Counted from the first letter of the stretch, positions 12,721 to 25,277 are shown. The stretch is DNA of 60,000 nt from Adiantum capillus-veneris (GCA_014529385.2 CM043956.1:89215221-89275220), one strand, 5' to 3'. Notes: generated from the sequence alone by a model not told the origin. A program made the numbers and translations.

Positions 12721-12757
<37 letters not shown>
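12640..12757 (+). repeat. Possible LTR start after a polypurine tract
   Basis: TGTTAGAAGTTGTGGAGAAG follows TATGGGGGGAAAG, as the 3' LTR of an LTR element would. The sequence then meets poly-C (12721-12757) and continues with TTATAAGTAGGG (TATA-like). No second LTR or coding region could be assigned to it. Confidence 0.35.
12721..12757. repeat. Poly-C tract (37)
   Basis: Thirty-seven consecutive C residues followed by GGG, at the end of the second duplicated unit. Confidence 0.95.
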
Positions 12758-12759
<2 letters not shown>

Positions 12760-14434
12760 GTTATTTCCCTTCTAGACTTATAAGTAGGGAGGTGGGATAT
12801 AATTCACACTCAAGGGGGGAGGGGAGAAGGAAAATTTTGACGCCTAGGCTAAGATCGGGATAAGGCGAAGGGCCAAGACTCATATACGATCAAGGGGTGA
12901 TATATTTTTAGCAGGCTATGAGTCTATATATATCAAGGCTAGGTGGATATTTGCATGTGTTAATTTCCCACGGTTCCATTATGTTAGAAATATGGAATAC
13001 AATAAGGATCTAGTAGCATGAGAGTAGAGAGAGATACGATGCAAAATAGATTAGTGGCAAATCAAAAACTTTAGATTAGCACACTATTACAAAGTGATGG
13101 CATTATCCCCCCATGCGCTCTCAAGGTAGAACATAGATAGCGATTTAGACAACTAGAGAAAATAGGAATACAAGGGACTAACAACCCTTCAACAAGGATG
13201 TGTGGTGTGCATCAAGTGCGTACACCATTCTACTCAATTACTTATGAGAAGGCCTACTCATATAAATGTAAGGGAGCCTCTAAACGCCCATGTGTAGCCG
13301 CCCTTAGATAGCCAATTGCAAGTAGGACTCTCACATGCACCCATGTGTAGCCTCTCTTGAGTAGACAAGTCCTCCTAGAACTAGGCCACCGGCGGACAAG
13401 GAAATCCGTCCACCGGCCAAAGATTATGGACATCCAGCCACCGAACATCCATTTTCCGGTTGTCTTCCGACTGCTGTTCGACAAAGATATTTTGGCAAAA
13501 GGATTTTTTTGGCAAATTAAAAGTCTCTGAGTCTTTTCTTCCGAAGGCCCCCAAAGTTGGCCTTCAATTTTTTTTGTACCATCTACGATCACAAAGAGAG
13601 ATCTCATTAGCATCCAAAGATCAAATCCACCAAATATATGTGCACCACTCGCTTCTCCTCATATGGAGGCCTTACAAATTGTGCAACATATATTGTGGTG
13701 GAAAATTTGAGAAAAGTGGGTATTGCAAGTATACCAACATCATACTGATATGAGAGCTCAAGGTAGAGAGGAAACCCCTTTACACTTCTTGATTTTTTGG
13801 GGTACCCAAGGGACAACTCAAGGGGCCCATTCCATGGGCAATAGCCGCATGCTACAAAGTGGAGATGGTAGATGGTTTACAAGGGCTTGTTCCCCAAATA
13901 TTCAATGAATTCAGGTATGCGTACATAGCAATATGTACACAATGATAGACATCACATGCAAATGACTACTGCAAGCCAAAGAGAAGCCTTGATATGGGTT
14001 GTGGTTCAGGCAAGTTCCTAGACAAGAAGCATAAAGCTATGGTCATAGCATTGCAAGATTGGGAAGCAACATCTCCCGATTATATATGCAAAGTACAAAG
14101 CATGTCTTAAGGCTCAATCCAGATTAATATAGAGTTTTTTCTGAGTCGATCGACATGGTTGAGACAAACAAAGGGCAAGGATTAACAAGAATTCTCCATG
14201 GGCAATGATCAGGACCAGATAAGCAACATTGGGAACTTTTGCAAGATGGGAGATAAGTATCAAACTAGAGTTAAAATTTTGCAATTGATTCAATTCTTTA
14301 GGTTGAACGGCTGGATATTTTGCACCAATGGTAGCATCCAAAGTTGGGCTATAGAGATGCATCATAAAAATCTAAGGACTCACCCATTGATAGGTCAATT
14401 AATTGCAGTATGACAAATGAATGCAAGGCTTATT
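12758..14434. other. Noncoding stretch
   Basis: No ORF here shows a known domain. Small inverted repeats occur at 13825-13839 (GCCCAT-TCC-ATGGGC) and 13921-13938 (GTACAT-AGCAAT-ATGTAC). The last five bases (TTATT) are the left target-site duplication of element R. Confidence 0.5.
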
Positions 14435-14588
14435 TGTCAGGACACCGGCAAGGCCAGATTAGACAAGGGTAGGGCCAGGCTAGGCGGTGTGGAATGAGGA
14501 GTCCAACTAGGACAAAGGGCCAAGGGCTTGCCTATATAATGGGTGGTTGGGTGGTGGACTCTCAAAATCTAGCTTCACTTGTCTTACA
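14435..14588 (+). repeat. 5' LTR of element R
   Basis: It starts TGTCAGGACACCGGC and ends CTTGTCTTACA, with a TATA box (CCTATATAAT) at 14531-14540. It matches the 25389-25542 LTR with scattered differences, several at CG or CHG cytosines. Confidence 0.9.
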
Positions 14589-14589
14589 T

Positions 14590-14606
14590 TAGTATCAAGA
14601 GCCTCA
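14590..14606 (+). other. Primer binding site of element R
   Basis: TAGTATCAAGAGCCTCA lies 1-2 nt after the LTR and resembles the TGGTATCA(A)GAGCC site complementary to plant initiator tRNA-Met, with G to A at its second position. Chromoviruses commonly use this primer. Confidence 0.6.
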
Positions 14607-17473
14607 GGTTTTTTCACGACAGGGTGTGGTCCTCATCTGCACCTTTTTTGCATGTTCATGCAAGCAAGGAAAAATACGAAGCCCAGGCTTGGCTGTGCGG
14701 GCATGGTCTCTTAGGAGGCACCGTCGAACCCTGTTGCACCCGTGGGATCCTCCTCTATCGAGGGGAGTGAGCAGAGGCAAGGAAGTAAAAAATGAGTGTG
14801 CTTGGGCTCGGTAGGTGCACCCGAGGGTGCTGAGCAAAAAACGTCACAGAGGCCGATGTAGTGGAGCAGCAGAGGGTTCGACCTCTCTCTCTCCATCTTG
14901 CTCGTCGTCACTGCCTCTGCCACCATAGCCAGTCTTGGTTTTTTTTTGGCCTTCCCATCTTGGGCCGCCCACAGCCTTAGGGCATACCAAAATTAAACCT
15001 TAGGGCAAGTGCCCACGGGAGTTAGGACAGTGGCTACATCCTTCGAGAGTATTCGACCATCTTCGACAAGACTTGGCAAGTTCAGCATGCAAAGGGGCAT
15101 CAACATGATTCAACATTATTCGATGACCATATGCAATGGATATGGGCCAACACAGGATATCCACGAAGGGCTCATGGTGGCTGCATGGATGAGTGTAGCA
15201 CGAACTTCAATGACCTCAACAATATCAGGTAATATCGGGTAGTTAGGCGAGATTTAGAATCAAGAATTCAAAGGCAAAATCTCCAAGCACTCAAGGAAAA
15301 GATCCGACGTGTTGTACACAACTTCGAGACCATGTGAAGGCACGGCCTTGGTCTTGTCTCTATTTGTAGTGACAACATCTTGTAGATTTGTCCAAAAAGT
15401 TCCACTATACATACTCATGCAGCATGTTAGATGTTGCTAACAAGAACATTGTCATGGTTTCACCGCTCGAAGAGGGCTTGTCAGTATTGGTAAGCAAGTT
15501 GACTTTCACATTTTCCATTCTCACTTCATTGAATTTTACAGATCTCTTTAAGTTCGATGCATACATTGGGCTTTTCAATCATCGAGCCGCTCCATCATGT
15601 TTGGCATGTGAATTTTTTTTCATGCATGGGATATAGTATGTTCAAAATCTATGAGCACAGTCGTTGGCCAAATGATTTCTACCATTAACGGTCTGCAGTT
15701 ATGGTAAAATTTTCATTTTTGGGTTGGAATTTTTGCTCGAACATCATTCTGCGGCAATGTTAGGTCTTAAGGTTCAGGCAAGGCTTGTGAAATGTTGGTA
15801 CATGCAAGGCATGTGAACGTGATCCAACATGTTTTACAACGTAATTGGCAATGACTGCATGCCAAGTGGTAATGTGCAACTCAGGGTTACGTTTCCTTTA
15901 CCTGTCTTGTATATGACAACGTTGTGACAGACATCACGGGAGCAAGGCTCCATCTACAAATCAAGAGGATAACAAATCAACCCCAGCAAGTACCAGGAAC
16001 TCCATAAGTTGTTAAGGGAAGCAAGGCTTCCAATTTGGCATCTTGCATTGAGATTTTCCCGTCTAGCTTATGCTATGAGCATAAAACCTTGGAGGACTTT
16101 TTATGGATATAAGCCATCTTCCCGCGAGTTTTTTTTCCTTCAGAATTTCCAGCCAACTGGTTACAGCAAGATGACCAGGTTAGACAATTTTAAGTTTTGC
16201 TTGTTTTTCCATGTCACATTTTTTTTGAAAAATATTGTATTTTGTGCAAAGCAAAGTGCTTTGACAGTTTCACATGAAGCGCGGCTTCTAACGTGTACAC
16301 CGATATAGCCCATTCACTTCAAATCTAGGGCATTAGTATATACGTTTGCAAAAATGGTAAAATACGGATATCTGCTCCCATTTTATGTGTGGCAACATCT
16401 AGTTAGGATGTCTCCCTCGCAATACAGGCTACTATGCACGACACTTCTGCATGCAAGGCATGCTAGCTGGGTGGATTCAATTCTATCGCCTCCTGAAACA
16501 CACTTCTGCTATCACACCAGAAACTTTGTCAAGGACAAGATAAGTTCTAGAGTGTGCGTATGTTAAGTCACATTGGTGTCGTCACAACCACATACAAGGT
16601 AGGTGGGTTAATCTGTGACTTGTTTGTGTATTTCTGTTACCTCTCTCGATGAGAGAGTCATAGCAGCAAACTGTTGTATGATAAACTGCACGCTACGCAT
16701 AAGATGCACACGAGCATGGGCACAACATATACAAAGTACTTACTTACGAAAAGTTCCTCAGCCCAGCATTCTCTCTCCCTCTCTCTCTTTCTTATTTCTC
16801 TCAACGAATAAAGAAAAAATTTTAAGAATCTTTTGATAAATGTGTTGCTCGTGAGTCAGCCAAGTAGCTCTAACTTTCAGCTAGTAAGTGGCCAAGACGC
16901 CACTCCAATTAGTCTTCATTGATTCCTCGATTGAACACTAATTTGTTATTGGCATAAGGGCTATGAGCCACACAAGCTAAGAGCCATTGTAGGACCTAGG
17001 GTAAGACCCAAATGATGGCATTTCTTGGGTGCTTGTTCTCCAGCTTGAACATGTCTACCCCGTGGAATCCTCATCGATGTTAATGGCCAAGCAAGAGTCT
17101 TGACATTACAAATCTTTTGGGTGCTCTATACATACTACATGTTTTCAGTGCGACAATCAAATTGAGTTTCTGATAATCTTCAACTTACATCAGCTGATCT
17201 TTACCACGGAGTATAGATGCAACAATCAGTTTTGAGACAGCATGGCTGTCCATAAGAGCTAGGCATCTCACTTGGGTGGATCTCTTGCTCTCTCTATAGT
17301 AGTCTATGGCTGCACAGTTTTGGGCTAAGACCCAGCATAAATCACTCCATCGACATTGAGGATCACAATTTGATCTATTCCCATTACACTTTCAAGGAAA
17401 GAATTCTGCAATCTACCATGCGGTAGCGAAGAAATTCAACTTTTCTAGTTGATTCCAATAATTTGGTACACAG
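14607..17473 (+). other. Decayed interior of element R, left part
   Basis: About 2.9 kb without a long ORF. At 16009-16150 the + frame reads AYAMSIKPWRTFYGYKPSS, weakly like the end of an integrase core, but too little to rely on. The stretch holds most of the small inverted repeats with an AAG loop (15775, 15800, 15939, 16017, 16276, 16449). The final ACAG (17470-17473) is the likely target duplication of B1. Confidence 0.45.
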
Positions 17474-18615
17474 TGTGAGCGGGATGGAAACACACAGAAT
17501 GCCTCTATACTGACCCGACACACACTCTTGGAAGGATACACACACACACACTATGGGGCACCACTCGGCTTACACAACACACCTGGCCGAGACATGGAAC
17601 ACACCTATGGAGTGAGAGGAGAGAAACTATTCACTTGCGCACTCCACACAGAGAGAGACACACACACACACCCCCAAAAAACTCATCTCAAGAGAGGAGA
17701 ACTTTTGATATTTAGATAAAAATGAGCTTGGGCCAACACTAAGGGGCAAATTGCTCACACAAAATGGGTAAAATATACCAAATACAATCACAAATTGGAG
17801 AAGAAGCTTCACTCATATGAGAAACTTACACAGCCAAAACAACAGAAAAAAATTGAGGAATTTGGAAAAATGGACAGCACCATCGCGTTCGGAACGGCCC
17901 AAAACCCAAGTCTACAATGTCAAAGTACTCAAATCCGACCTCGGATGAGCAGTTTAGGGCCAAACATGCTCCAAAACAACAAAAAACATAGTTGCGGTTG
18001 TTTCTCCTCTTCTCTCCACGTTTCTTCTGGTATTCTCTCTATTTTTTCAGTTCCCACACTTAGCTTTATTACTTGGGCACCCTTGGCCTTTTAGTTGACC
18101 TCAAACGAATCCCGAACAGGCCAAAAACTGACATCGCAGTGCATAGTTGTCACCTTTTTGCATCATCCGCACACCTGGCACTCAGCTTTTTTCAATAATG
18201 CATCCCATAACCATGGGAAGTGGCCCCAAAATATGGTCCTCATGATGACCTTTCTGCATAATTAGCACAACAAAACACCCACGTCATGTCTGTACTTATC
18301 CACCTGCAAGTATTGACCCCATTCGCGATCCTCACGCCACTATATGCCATCTGACGCATCTGCTTACCTCATGTCGTCGGCCCGCGGATAGCTTCCTCGA
18401 GAAGTTTTATGCGCTAAAAACTCATCATTATTATAGAAAAAACACACTAGTACTGGTAATAGTGAAAATCGATGCACTATGTACATGTTGTCCTACGTGT
18501 ACATGTGGGCCCCATGTAACCACCTAGCTTTGGAAAATGGTCAATCCTTTATTCGATGCACCATGCATGTGTATGTACATATGCACAATCCCTTGCTCCA
18601 AAAAACTCCTGACAT
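17474..18615 (-). repeat. 3' LTR of element B1
   Basis: 1142 bp. On the + strand it runs TGTGAGCGGGATGG to AAAAAACTCCTGACA, i.e. TGTCAGGAG to CCGCTCACA in element orientation. It matches the LTR at 21985-23115 and both LTRs of B2. Confidence 0.93.
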
Positions 18616-18667
18616 AATTTGCCCATCCTCTAGCCTGCTAGATCATTCATGCTCAGCAGCAGCAACA

Positions 18668-18880
18668 CTAGTAGATGCTCATTCCACCTAGATCCCACAC
18701 AAAAACACTTGGCATTCCTTGCATCAAAATATTAATGAAGGTTCCACCTGGTTCCCAAGGAAAACCTGTAGAGATGCCATATATCAACTTTGCATCAAGA
18801 AAATAATCAATTACTTTGGCATAGACCTGCATGTGCAAAAATATCTCCTTCTCCATAGTTGAGAGGTCTCCACTGATCAT
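18668..18880 (-). pseudogene. B1: RT stub fused to unrelated filler
   Basis: It begins MISGDLSTMEKEIFLHM, matching the start of the RT region in B2 (42590 on), then switches to sequence absent from B2 (VYAKVIDYFLDAKLIYGIS, then GFPWEPGGT) that stays open for about 50 codons. After its stop, the sequence rejoins the B-family 3' end (CATGAATGATCT). This is an internal deletion with about 165 bp of inserted filler of unknown origin. I do not recognise the filler. Confidence 0.75.
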
Positions 18881-18942
18881 GTGTCATCAATTCCTACTTC
18901 ATTGACAACTCAACATTGGTTTGCATCAGCCCTTCAATCACT

Positions 18943-19332
18943 TCATAAGGCCCTTTCACTTTCATCTTCAACTTCATTCGGAAATGCAACTAAACCAGAC
19001 TCCTGGATATCTTTCTCCATCAAAAGAACTGCACCGTCAGCATCCTCAGGACTGCTGGTAGTATTATCACTGTCCTCGTCAGACACTGTGGAATAGTATT
19101 CATCACTAGACTTATCCTCATCTTCATAGAGATCCTCCAATCGTTTCCTTGTGTCCATATTATATAGCTTCTTGGCACCTGTCTTTCCATAGAGGCTAAT
19201 CGTACCACGTTGCCAATCTCGAATAGCTCCCACTGCATGTAACCATGGTCTACCCAGTATAATAGGATATGATCCCAACCCTACTGGCATCACATGAAAA
19301 TCAACCACTGCCTTTGCATCATATGCCTCCAC
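18943..19332 (-). pseudogene. B1: protease end and acidic tail
   Basis: It continues the Gag-protease frame after a single TAA (19333-19335; B2 has GAA there). It shows the second half of the retropepsin (IILGRPWLHAVGAIRDW), then a Glu/Asp/Ser-rich tail (EDEDKSSDEYY). The frame closes just where a +1 frame equivalent to the pol start of B2 opens, as it also does in B2. Confidence 0.85.
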
Positions 19333-20988
19333 TTATAAGCTCTTTACAACACCCAAAAATTTTACATTCTGATGGTTTTTCAATCTGATCCGGAATCTTG
19401 ACACCCCAATCACTGTGAGACCCATCTTCTCAACGCATGAGTGTGTTATGACGCATATTTGGGCTCCACCATCCACATAACCTTGTCCCAGATTTTTTGT
19501 TTTGTGCCACACATCTACTATTGGACAAATTTCTGGTAGCTCATCCATCACCAACACCTTTACTGAACCTCTCTCTGGCTCTTTCTCCATTGGGTTAACC
19601 ATCCTCTTCCCCTGTCGCTTTAGCTTAGGCACCATCTCTATAAGCTGCCCAAAAGTAACATCTGCCTTCCTGCTTGTCAGATCCTCCTTCAAGTCATAGC
19701 TTAATTGCCCATCCCCTAGTGGAAAATCTGACACATAAAACTTGAGACGAGACCTTCTTTTCCTCTTGGCCTTGACATCCTCGCCTTCATGGATCTTTTC
19801 CTTACTAGGATCTAGGAAACTTATTCCTTCCTTGTCCTCTGTGATCCTCTTCCCAATAGGCATCAGTAATGTATCCTCTATCTTTGATGCCTTCTCCAAG
19901 GTGACTACACTTAACACTTTTGTCTTTCCCTTTTCCTCTTTGGTTAATCCACTCGTTCCTTCTTCTCCCTTGATTTCGATGCCATAATCATTTGACCTAG
20001 TTAGCACCTGTCTTGGCAATGGATACATGTCTCCCCCCATCCTTGGTGGCTTATCACATTGCGGACTGATGTGGCCCAACTCTCCACAATTATAACATGT
20101 GGGCGTCTGCCTCCAGAACCTACCATTACTTTGTCCAGCACCATTCTTAGGTCTTTCTTCACCTCCTGGCTCATTTGCAAACCTCCTTGAACCTCGATTA
20201 TTTCCCACTTGACCTAGCATGTTTAGGCTCAGATTCTTCATTAAATCTACCACTTGCCTCGTGTCTTGCCTTAGCCCATCATCTTGCATTGCTGTAGTGA
20301 CCACTGCTGGCATAACCTTAGGAGTAACAGAAACCACTGGTTCATGATGAACCCCACCTTGCGAAGAATCCATAGTCTGAAATTTAGACCTCATTGGCAG
20401 AGACTCCACCCCTAACTGGCTCATTTTCTTCAGCTTCCACTCTTTGTTCCTTGCTACCTCTAGTGCATCTTCATATGTCCTAGCCTTCTTTAGCTCCACT
20501 CTCCAACGTATATTCTCCCAAAGACCAGCCAAGAACCTGTCCTTATTCATCATGTCAGGCGGGGGTATCTGTGGTGCTAAGGCCTTGCACATCCTCTCCC
20601 ATTCCAATGAGAACTTATGTATGTACACATCTACTGGCTCGCTTTCCTTTTCCACTAAAGCCTGTACTTCTTGCCACACTTTGTCAGGATCTTCTATCTT
20701 CACAAACTCCACTTCAAATCCATGCCGTAGATTGTCCCAACTCAATCTTACAGGTGGATCAGCCACACACAAATCCTCTTCAAATGCTTTGGACCAAACT
20801 CGTGCATCACTCTTCAAACAGATTTGGAGAAGACGAATCTGGTTGCTAATGTAGGCAACCTCCATCTTTTCCAAAAAATATTCCACATCTTCATCACTTC
20901 TTCCATGAAACTCCAGATAAGAGAAATCCATGGCTACCCAAGTTACGATGCTTTGAGAACCCCTTCGAACACACGTGCAAGAACCCAA
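19333..20988 (-). CDS. B1: Gag with N-terminal half of protease
   Basis: 551 codons without interruption. Gag domain: residues about 20-190 (FHGRSDEDVEYFLEKMEVA, WSKAFEEDLCVADPP, DRFLAGLWENIRWRVELK). Zinc knuckle CYNCGELGHISPQC at 20056-20097. Basic stretch KAKRKRRSRLKF, then the protease active site VDGGAQICVI near the end. The start MGSC is shared with B2; a second Met at MDFSYLEF aligns better with the Gag domain start, so the true initiator may be that one. The ORF is better preserved than that of B2. With LTRs and Gag but no pol, B1 resembles TR-GAG elements, which need pol supplied in trans. Confidence 0.9.
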   Translation of the reverse strand: MGSCTCVRRGSQSIVTWVAMDFSYLEFHGRSDEDVEYFLEKMEVAYISNQIRLLQICLKSDARVWSKAFEEDLCVADPPVRLSWDNLRHGFEVEFVKIEDPDKVWQEVQALVEKESEPVDVYIHKFSLEWERMCKALAPQIPPPDMMNKDRFLAGLWENIRWRVELKKARTYEDALEVARNKEWKLKKMSQLGVESLPMRSKFQTMDSSQGGVHHEPVVSVTPKVMPAVVTTAMQDDGLRQDTRQVVDLMKNLSLNMLGQVGNNRGSRRFANEPGGEERPKNGAGQSNGRFWRQTPTCYNCGELGHISPQCDKPPRMGGDMYPLPRQVLTRSNDYGIEIKGEEGTSGLTKEEKGKTKVLSVVTLEKASKIEDTLLMPIGKRITEDKEGISFLDPSKEKIHEGEDVKAKRKRRSRLKFYVSDFPLGDGQLSYDLKEDLTSRKADVTFGQLIEMVPKLKRQGKRMVNPMEKEPERGSVKVLVMDELPEICPIVDVWHKTKNLGQGYVDGGAQICVITHSCVEKMGLTVIGVSRFRIRLKNHQNVKFLGVVKSL

Positions 20989-21960
20989 AACTTTTCACTA
21001 CCCAATCCCCAGAAACTTCAATGGAGCTCAGCTTTAGATAAGGACAAACACATGCACATCAAATGAATTTTCATAGTTAATCATTGGAATTACAACAAGC
21101 AAAGGACATTATAGGATCTCTCGTAATCTTCTTGGCCCGAACATAAAGACAATGAGCTGCTGGAAAAAAATCTTCCTGGACACATGAACATTTATCTGGA
21201 TTCTTTGAGTTAAATGAAAAGGAGTGAATTGAGGGCCATTTTCATCATCCATTAAAGTCAACCATGAAGCTCTAAAGAAGGCACACCTGACTTATCCTTT
21301 GATTTTGCCATAATTTCAGCAGCATAACAGTATAAATGGCTTAAAAGACCAAAAGACCAGCCATCATAACTTGGAAAAATTTTGACTGAGTTTCCCCAGA
21401 AGTAGAGCAATAAGAACCCAAAATATAGACTATATATGTATGCATAAACTGCCAACAATAGAACGCGAGCATCAAATAGGAATCACTAATACATAGCCTA
21501 TGGTGAGGTCATGAAAAGGGTGCTCCAGCTACCTATATCACCAAAAGGATCTCCACATTTGAGAATCCCCTAGCTCAATAAAACCTCACGCTATTGACCC
21601 TCACATGAAGGCTAATGCAATCGCGTATAGTCAAGTCTCAGAAATGACTATCTTCTAGACCAAGTCTCAGAAATGGCTGGGACTGCTAAATAAAACCAAG
21701 TATGGCTCCACAAAGGCGTACAATTGGCATTTTCCACAAGTAATGTACAATACCAACAGACAATGTGCTCAAACAGGCGCCAAATGATACATACCCACAA
21801 CAACTGCAAGTGACACAACTGCTAGTGTATCACTGTACTTCAGCTACATGTTCCTGTGTGAATCACTTGTACTTGTACCTCTCCCTGTAACCTGTAACTT
21901 GTAACCTGTAGTCTGAATCTCGAAGCTTGAAGCTCGAAGGAGAAGGTACTCGAAGAAGAT
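20989..21960 (-). other. B1 5' leader
   Basis: About 970 bp between PBS and gag, matching the B2 leader (39484-40442). Short ORFs here have no domains. Confidence 0.75.
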
Positions 21961-21978
21961 CCTCCGTGGGGGCGCCAA
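21961..21978 (-). other. B1 primer binding site
   Basis: In element orientation it reads TGGCGCCCCCACGGAGGA, 6 nt inside the 5' LTR. The TGGCGCC start is that of tRNA-Asp-type sites in plant Ty3 elements; the rest differs, so the primer tRNA is not certain. B2 has TGGTGCC at the same place. Confidence 0.65.
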
Positions 21979-21984
21979 AAGAAT

Positions 21985-23115
21985 GTGAGCGGGATGGAAA
22001 CACACAGAACGCATCTATATTGACCCGTCACAATCTCTTGGAAGGATACACACACACACTATGGGGCACCACTTGGCTTACACAACACACCTAACCGAGA
22101 CAGGGAACACACCTATGAAGTGAGAGGAGAGAAACTATCCACTTGTCCACTCCACACAGAGAGAGAGACACACACACGCAAACCCAAAAAACTCAGCTCA
22201 AGACAGGAGAACTTCTGATATTTAGATACAAACGAGCTTGGGCCAACACCAAGGGGCAAATAGCTCACACAAAATGGGTAAAATATACCAGATACAATCA
22301 CAAATTGGAGAAGAAGCTTCACTCATAGGAGAAACTTACACAGAAAAACAGTGAGGAATTTGGTAAAATGGACAGCGCCATCACGTCCGGAATGGCCCAA
22401 AACCCCAATCTACAATGTCAAAGTGCTCAAATCCGACCTCGGATAAGCAGTTTAGGGGCAAAGCAGGCTCCAAAACAACAAAAAGTTGAGTTGCGGCTGT
22501 TTCTCCTCTTCTCTCCATGTTTTTTATGGTCTTCTCTCTATTTTTCCAGTTCCCACACTTAGCTTTATTACTTGGGCACCCTTGGCCTTTTAGTTGACCT
22601 CAAACGGACCCCGAACAGGCCAAAAACTGACCTCGCAGTGCATAGTTGTCACATTTTTGCATCATCCGCACACCTGGCACTCAACTTTTTTCAATAATGC
22701 ATCCCGTAACCACGTGAAGTGGCCCCAAAAGATGATCCTCATGATGACCTTTCTGTATAATTAGCACAAGAAAACACCCACATCGTGTCTGTACTTATCC
22801 ACGTGCAAGTATTGACCCCATTCGCCCTCCTCACGCCACTAGATGCCATCTGACGCATCTGCTTACCTCATGTCGTCGGCCCGCGGATAGCTTCCTCCAG
22901 AATTTTTACGTGCTAAAAACTCCTCATTATTAAAGAAAAAACACACGGGTACTGGTAATAGTGAAAATCGATGCACTATGTACATGTTGTCCTACCTGTA
23001 CACTTGTGGGCCCCACATAAGCACCTAGCTCTGGAAAATGGGAAATCCTTTATTCGATTCACCATGCATGTGTATGTACATATGCGCAATCCATTGCTCC
23101 AAAAAACTCCTGACA
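21985..23115 (-). repeat. 5' LTR of element B1
   Basis: 1131 bp, ends TGTCAGGAG and CCGCTCACA in element orientation. Paired with 17474-18615. Confidence 0.93.
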
Positions 23116-25277
23116 ACGGTTGACTATGTTGGTTACCATTACCTACTAGTTGAGCAGTTTCTACAAAGGGTCTTACCAAGGGGTTTGAGTATGTAGCTTA
23201 TAACAAACGGGTTTGGATTGCGAAGGCAACACCCATGGTTTCCAGTGCAATGTTGCTTGGTTTTTTCATAGGAGGGAAACGTGCTCCTCTGCATTTGAAT
23301 ACGGGTAAGTGAACATTAAGTTCACATCTCCAGGTACGCATCTATTTATTTGGTGTTAGTCCATTTTTTAGTATGCTTTGCTTGGTTTTTTTTTTCAAGT
23401 CGTATAAATACGCTTGCATGTTTCAGGGCCATGCCAAGGGCATGTCGTAACAAAGTGTTTTGAGCCGTCGTGTCCAATATACATTTTTGCATTATGCTAT
23501 TATGCACACACTTGTAGGGTTCACTTTGGCACATGTTGTCACATGGGATACAACATGGTCTAGGAACTCAAGGAGTTCGGTTTAGCTAGTGTGGAGCAAT
23601 GATTCAGAGGGTCCCCCCCACTCTTGTTGCCGCAGAGCAGAGTGTTTTGCAGTTACCTCCATACACAAGTACATCTTGCACTTGATGGATGTCGCCTTTT
23701 CGGCCATTCTTATTTGAGACATATTCCACATGTGGAAAATATGAGTCTCTAGGCCTCACACTAGCGCCTAATTCCTAATAATGTGTCGCGACAACGTCCC
23801 TACGTGCTGATCGCATCCGTTTATTAGACCATTTGGAACATACCGTATTAGGAACAATTTCAGTGGCCAAAAATTGTCTGGTACTAAGTACAGACTTGTT
23901 CCGATTACAAGTGCTGTGAAACCATCTTAACGGAGGGTCGTTTCTACATATAGCCAAGTATGCTATGTTCATGAGAATATCTCATGATACGGTACCTAGG
24001 TGTGACTAGGTTGTCACATTCTGCTATGGTCCAACTTTTGTTGCCCGGCTTTCCCGTATGTACCGTGGAAAGTCTCGTCATGGAATTGCGGTTTGGATAA
24101 GTTTGTGTTAAATGCATGCATACTAGGTGTTATGGGCCCTAGTGTTTAACACTGATTTATTTGGAGTGGCATGCAAATTTATGGACTTTATTCTTTATGC
24201 ACATTTCTGCACTACAAGTGCAATCTCTGCTACAGATTTATTATGAGTTTACACCCTGTCCAGTACTGGCTCAGGATGGGTGTCTGCGGTTGGATGGTCT
24301 AAACTCTATGAGCTTACTCTAGACTAGCCCGCTTTCAACCTAGTTGGTTTTCTCCACTCCATATCAAATATATGGTTGGATACTCAATGGTTGATTCATA
24401 GTTTATCGTTAGTCGTGGAAGACTGTTTGTAAATGTTTGGGGGAAAGCACCTCACTCTTACTGCTGCTATTCATCCCGTGTTGGATGGGCAGCTTACAAG
24501 TATTTTTTTGCTAAAGGATCTGCTAAGAGCATACGTTAGCACAATTCATTCTGAATGGGAGATTCTCTCCCTATTCTAGAACTTGCTTAAGTAAGGTTTT
24601 CAACTTTGAACACCTATTGTGGTGAGGTTGGATACCGTTTCAATAGTTTCATAACTCAAGGACTTAATAGGTGTGCTGACAAAGTATTTTGGCAGGTAAC
24701 CTTCATTAGGGGGTGAACATGTTCCCATTTACCAGTCATCCGGGATGACTATCTGTAAACCATGAGGAAAACACGCCTCAGTAATGTCAGTTATCCAAGG
24801 GGATAGACCGATTACAAAGAGTAATCTTGTGCTGAAGGATATGCAAAGTGCGTGTGTTAGCACCAAGCAATCCAATTAGTAAGCACTTATTGCTCTACTT
24901 GGAGTTTGCTTACCATAAGTTAAAAGCATGTTTGCGACTAGGTATAGTCTCTCCATGTATAAATCAAGTCCTCAACCTTGAACACAAGTGATGGTGGGGT
25001 TGTTTACTGCTGAAATTGGAAAAAAAGTCAAAGACTTAAACTTGGCTGATGTGTATGTTAGCAAGTTACTTTCATGGAAAGTGGAAATAGGTACTCTTTA
25101 GGATACACCTTGGTGTAATAACTCGTTTTGAATACTCATGTGTGTTCTAAATGGAGTCTACACACAATGATAGGATAGGAATCGGTAACACAAGCTGGTT
25201 GCAAATGGACAACAATGTGGAAAATCAAGATGTGGCTCTTGGTTTCATTGAACCTCCTGCAGAACCGTGTTTCGGTC
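23116..25277 (+). other. Decayed interior of element R, right part
   Basis: About 2.2 kb with no ORF of note. It begins ACGG, the right-hand target duplication of B1, and contains one of the AAG-loop inverted repeats (23430-23444). Presumably a heavily mutated pol. Confidence 0.4.

Larger units (their letters stand above)
17474..23115 (-). mobile_element. Ty3 element B1: non-autonomous gag-only copy
   Basis: A full-length minus-strand element inside R. Its 5' LTR is 21985-23115, the PBS is 21961-21978, Gag-protease lies at 18943-20988 and its 3' LTR is 17474-18615. RT, RNase H and integrase are missing: after the first residues of RT there are about 165 bp of unrelated sequence, and then the last ~50 bp of the B-family 3' end. 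The flanks are ACAG (left) and ACGG (right), probably one 4-bp duplication with a later G to A. The family is the same as B2 at 38319-46995. Confidence 0.92.
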
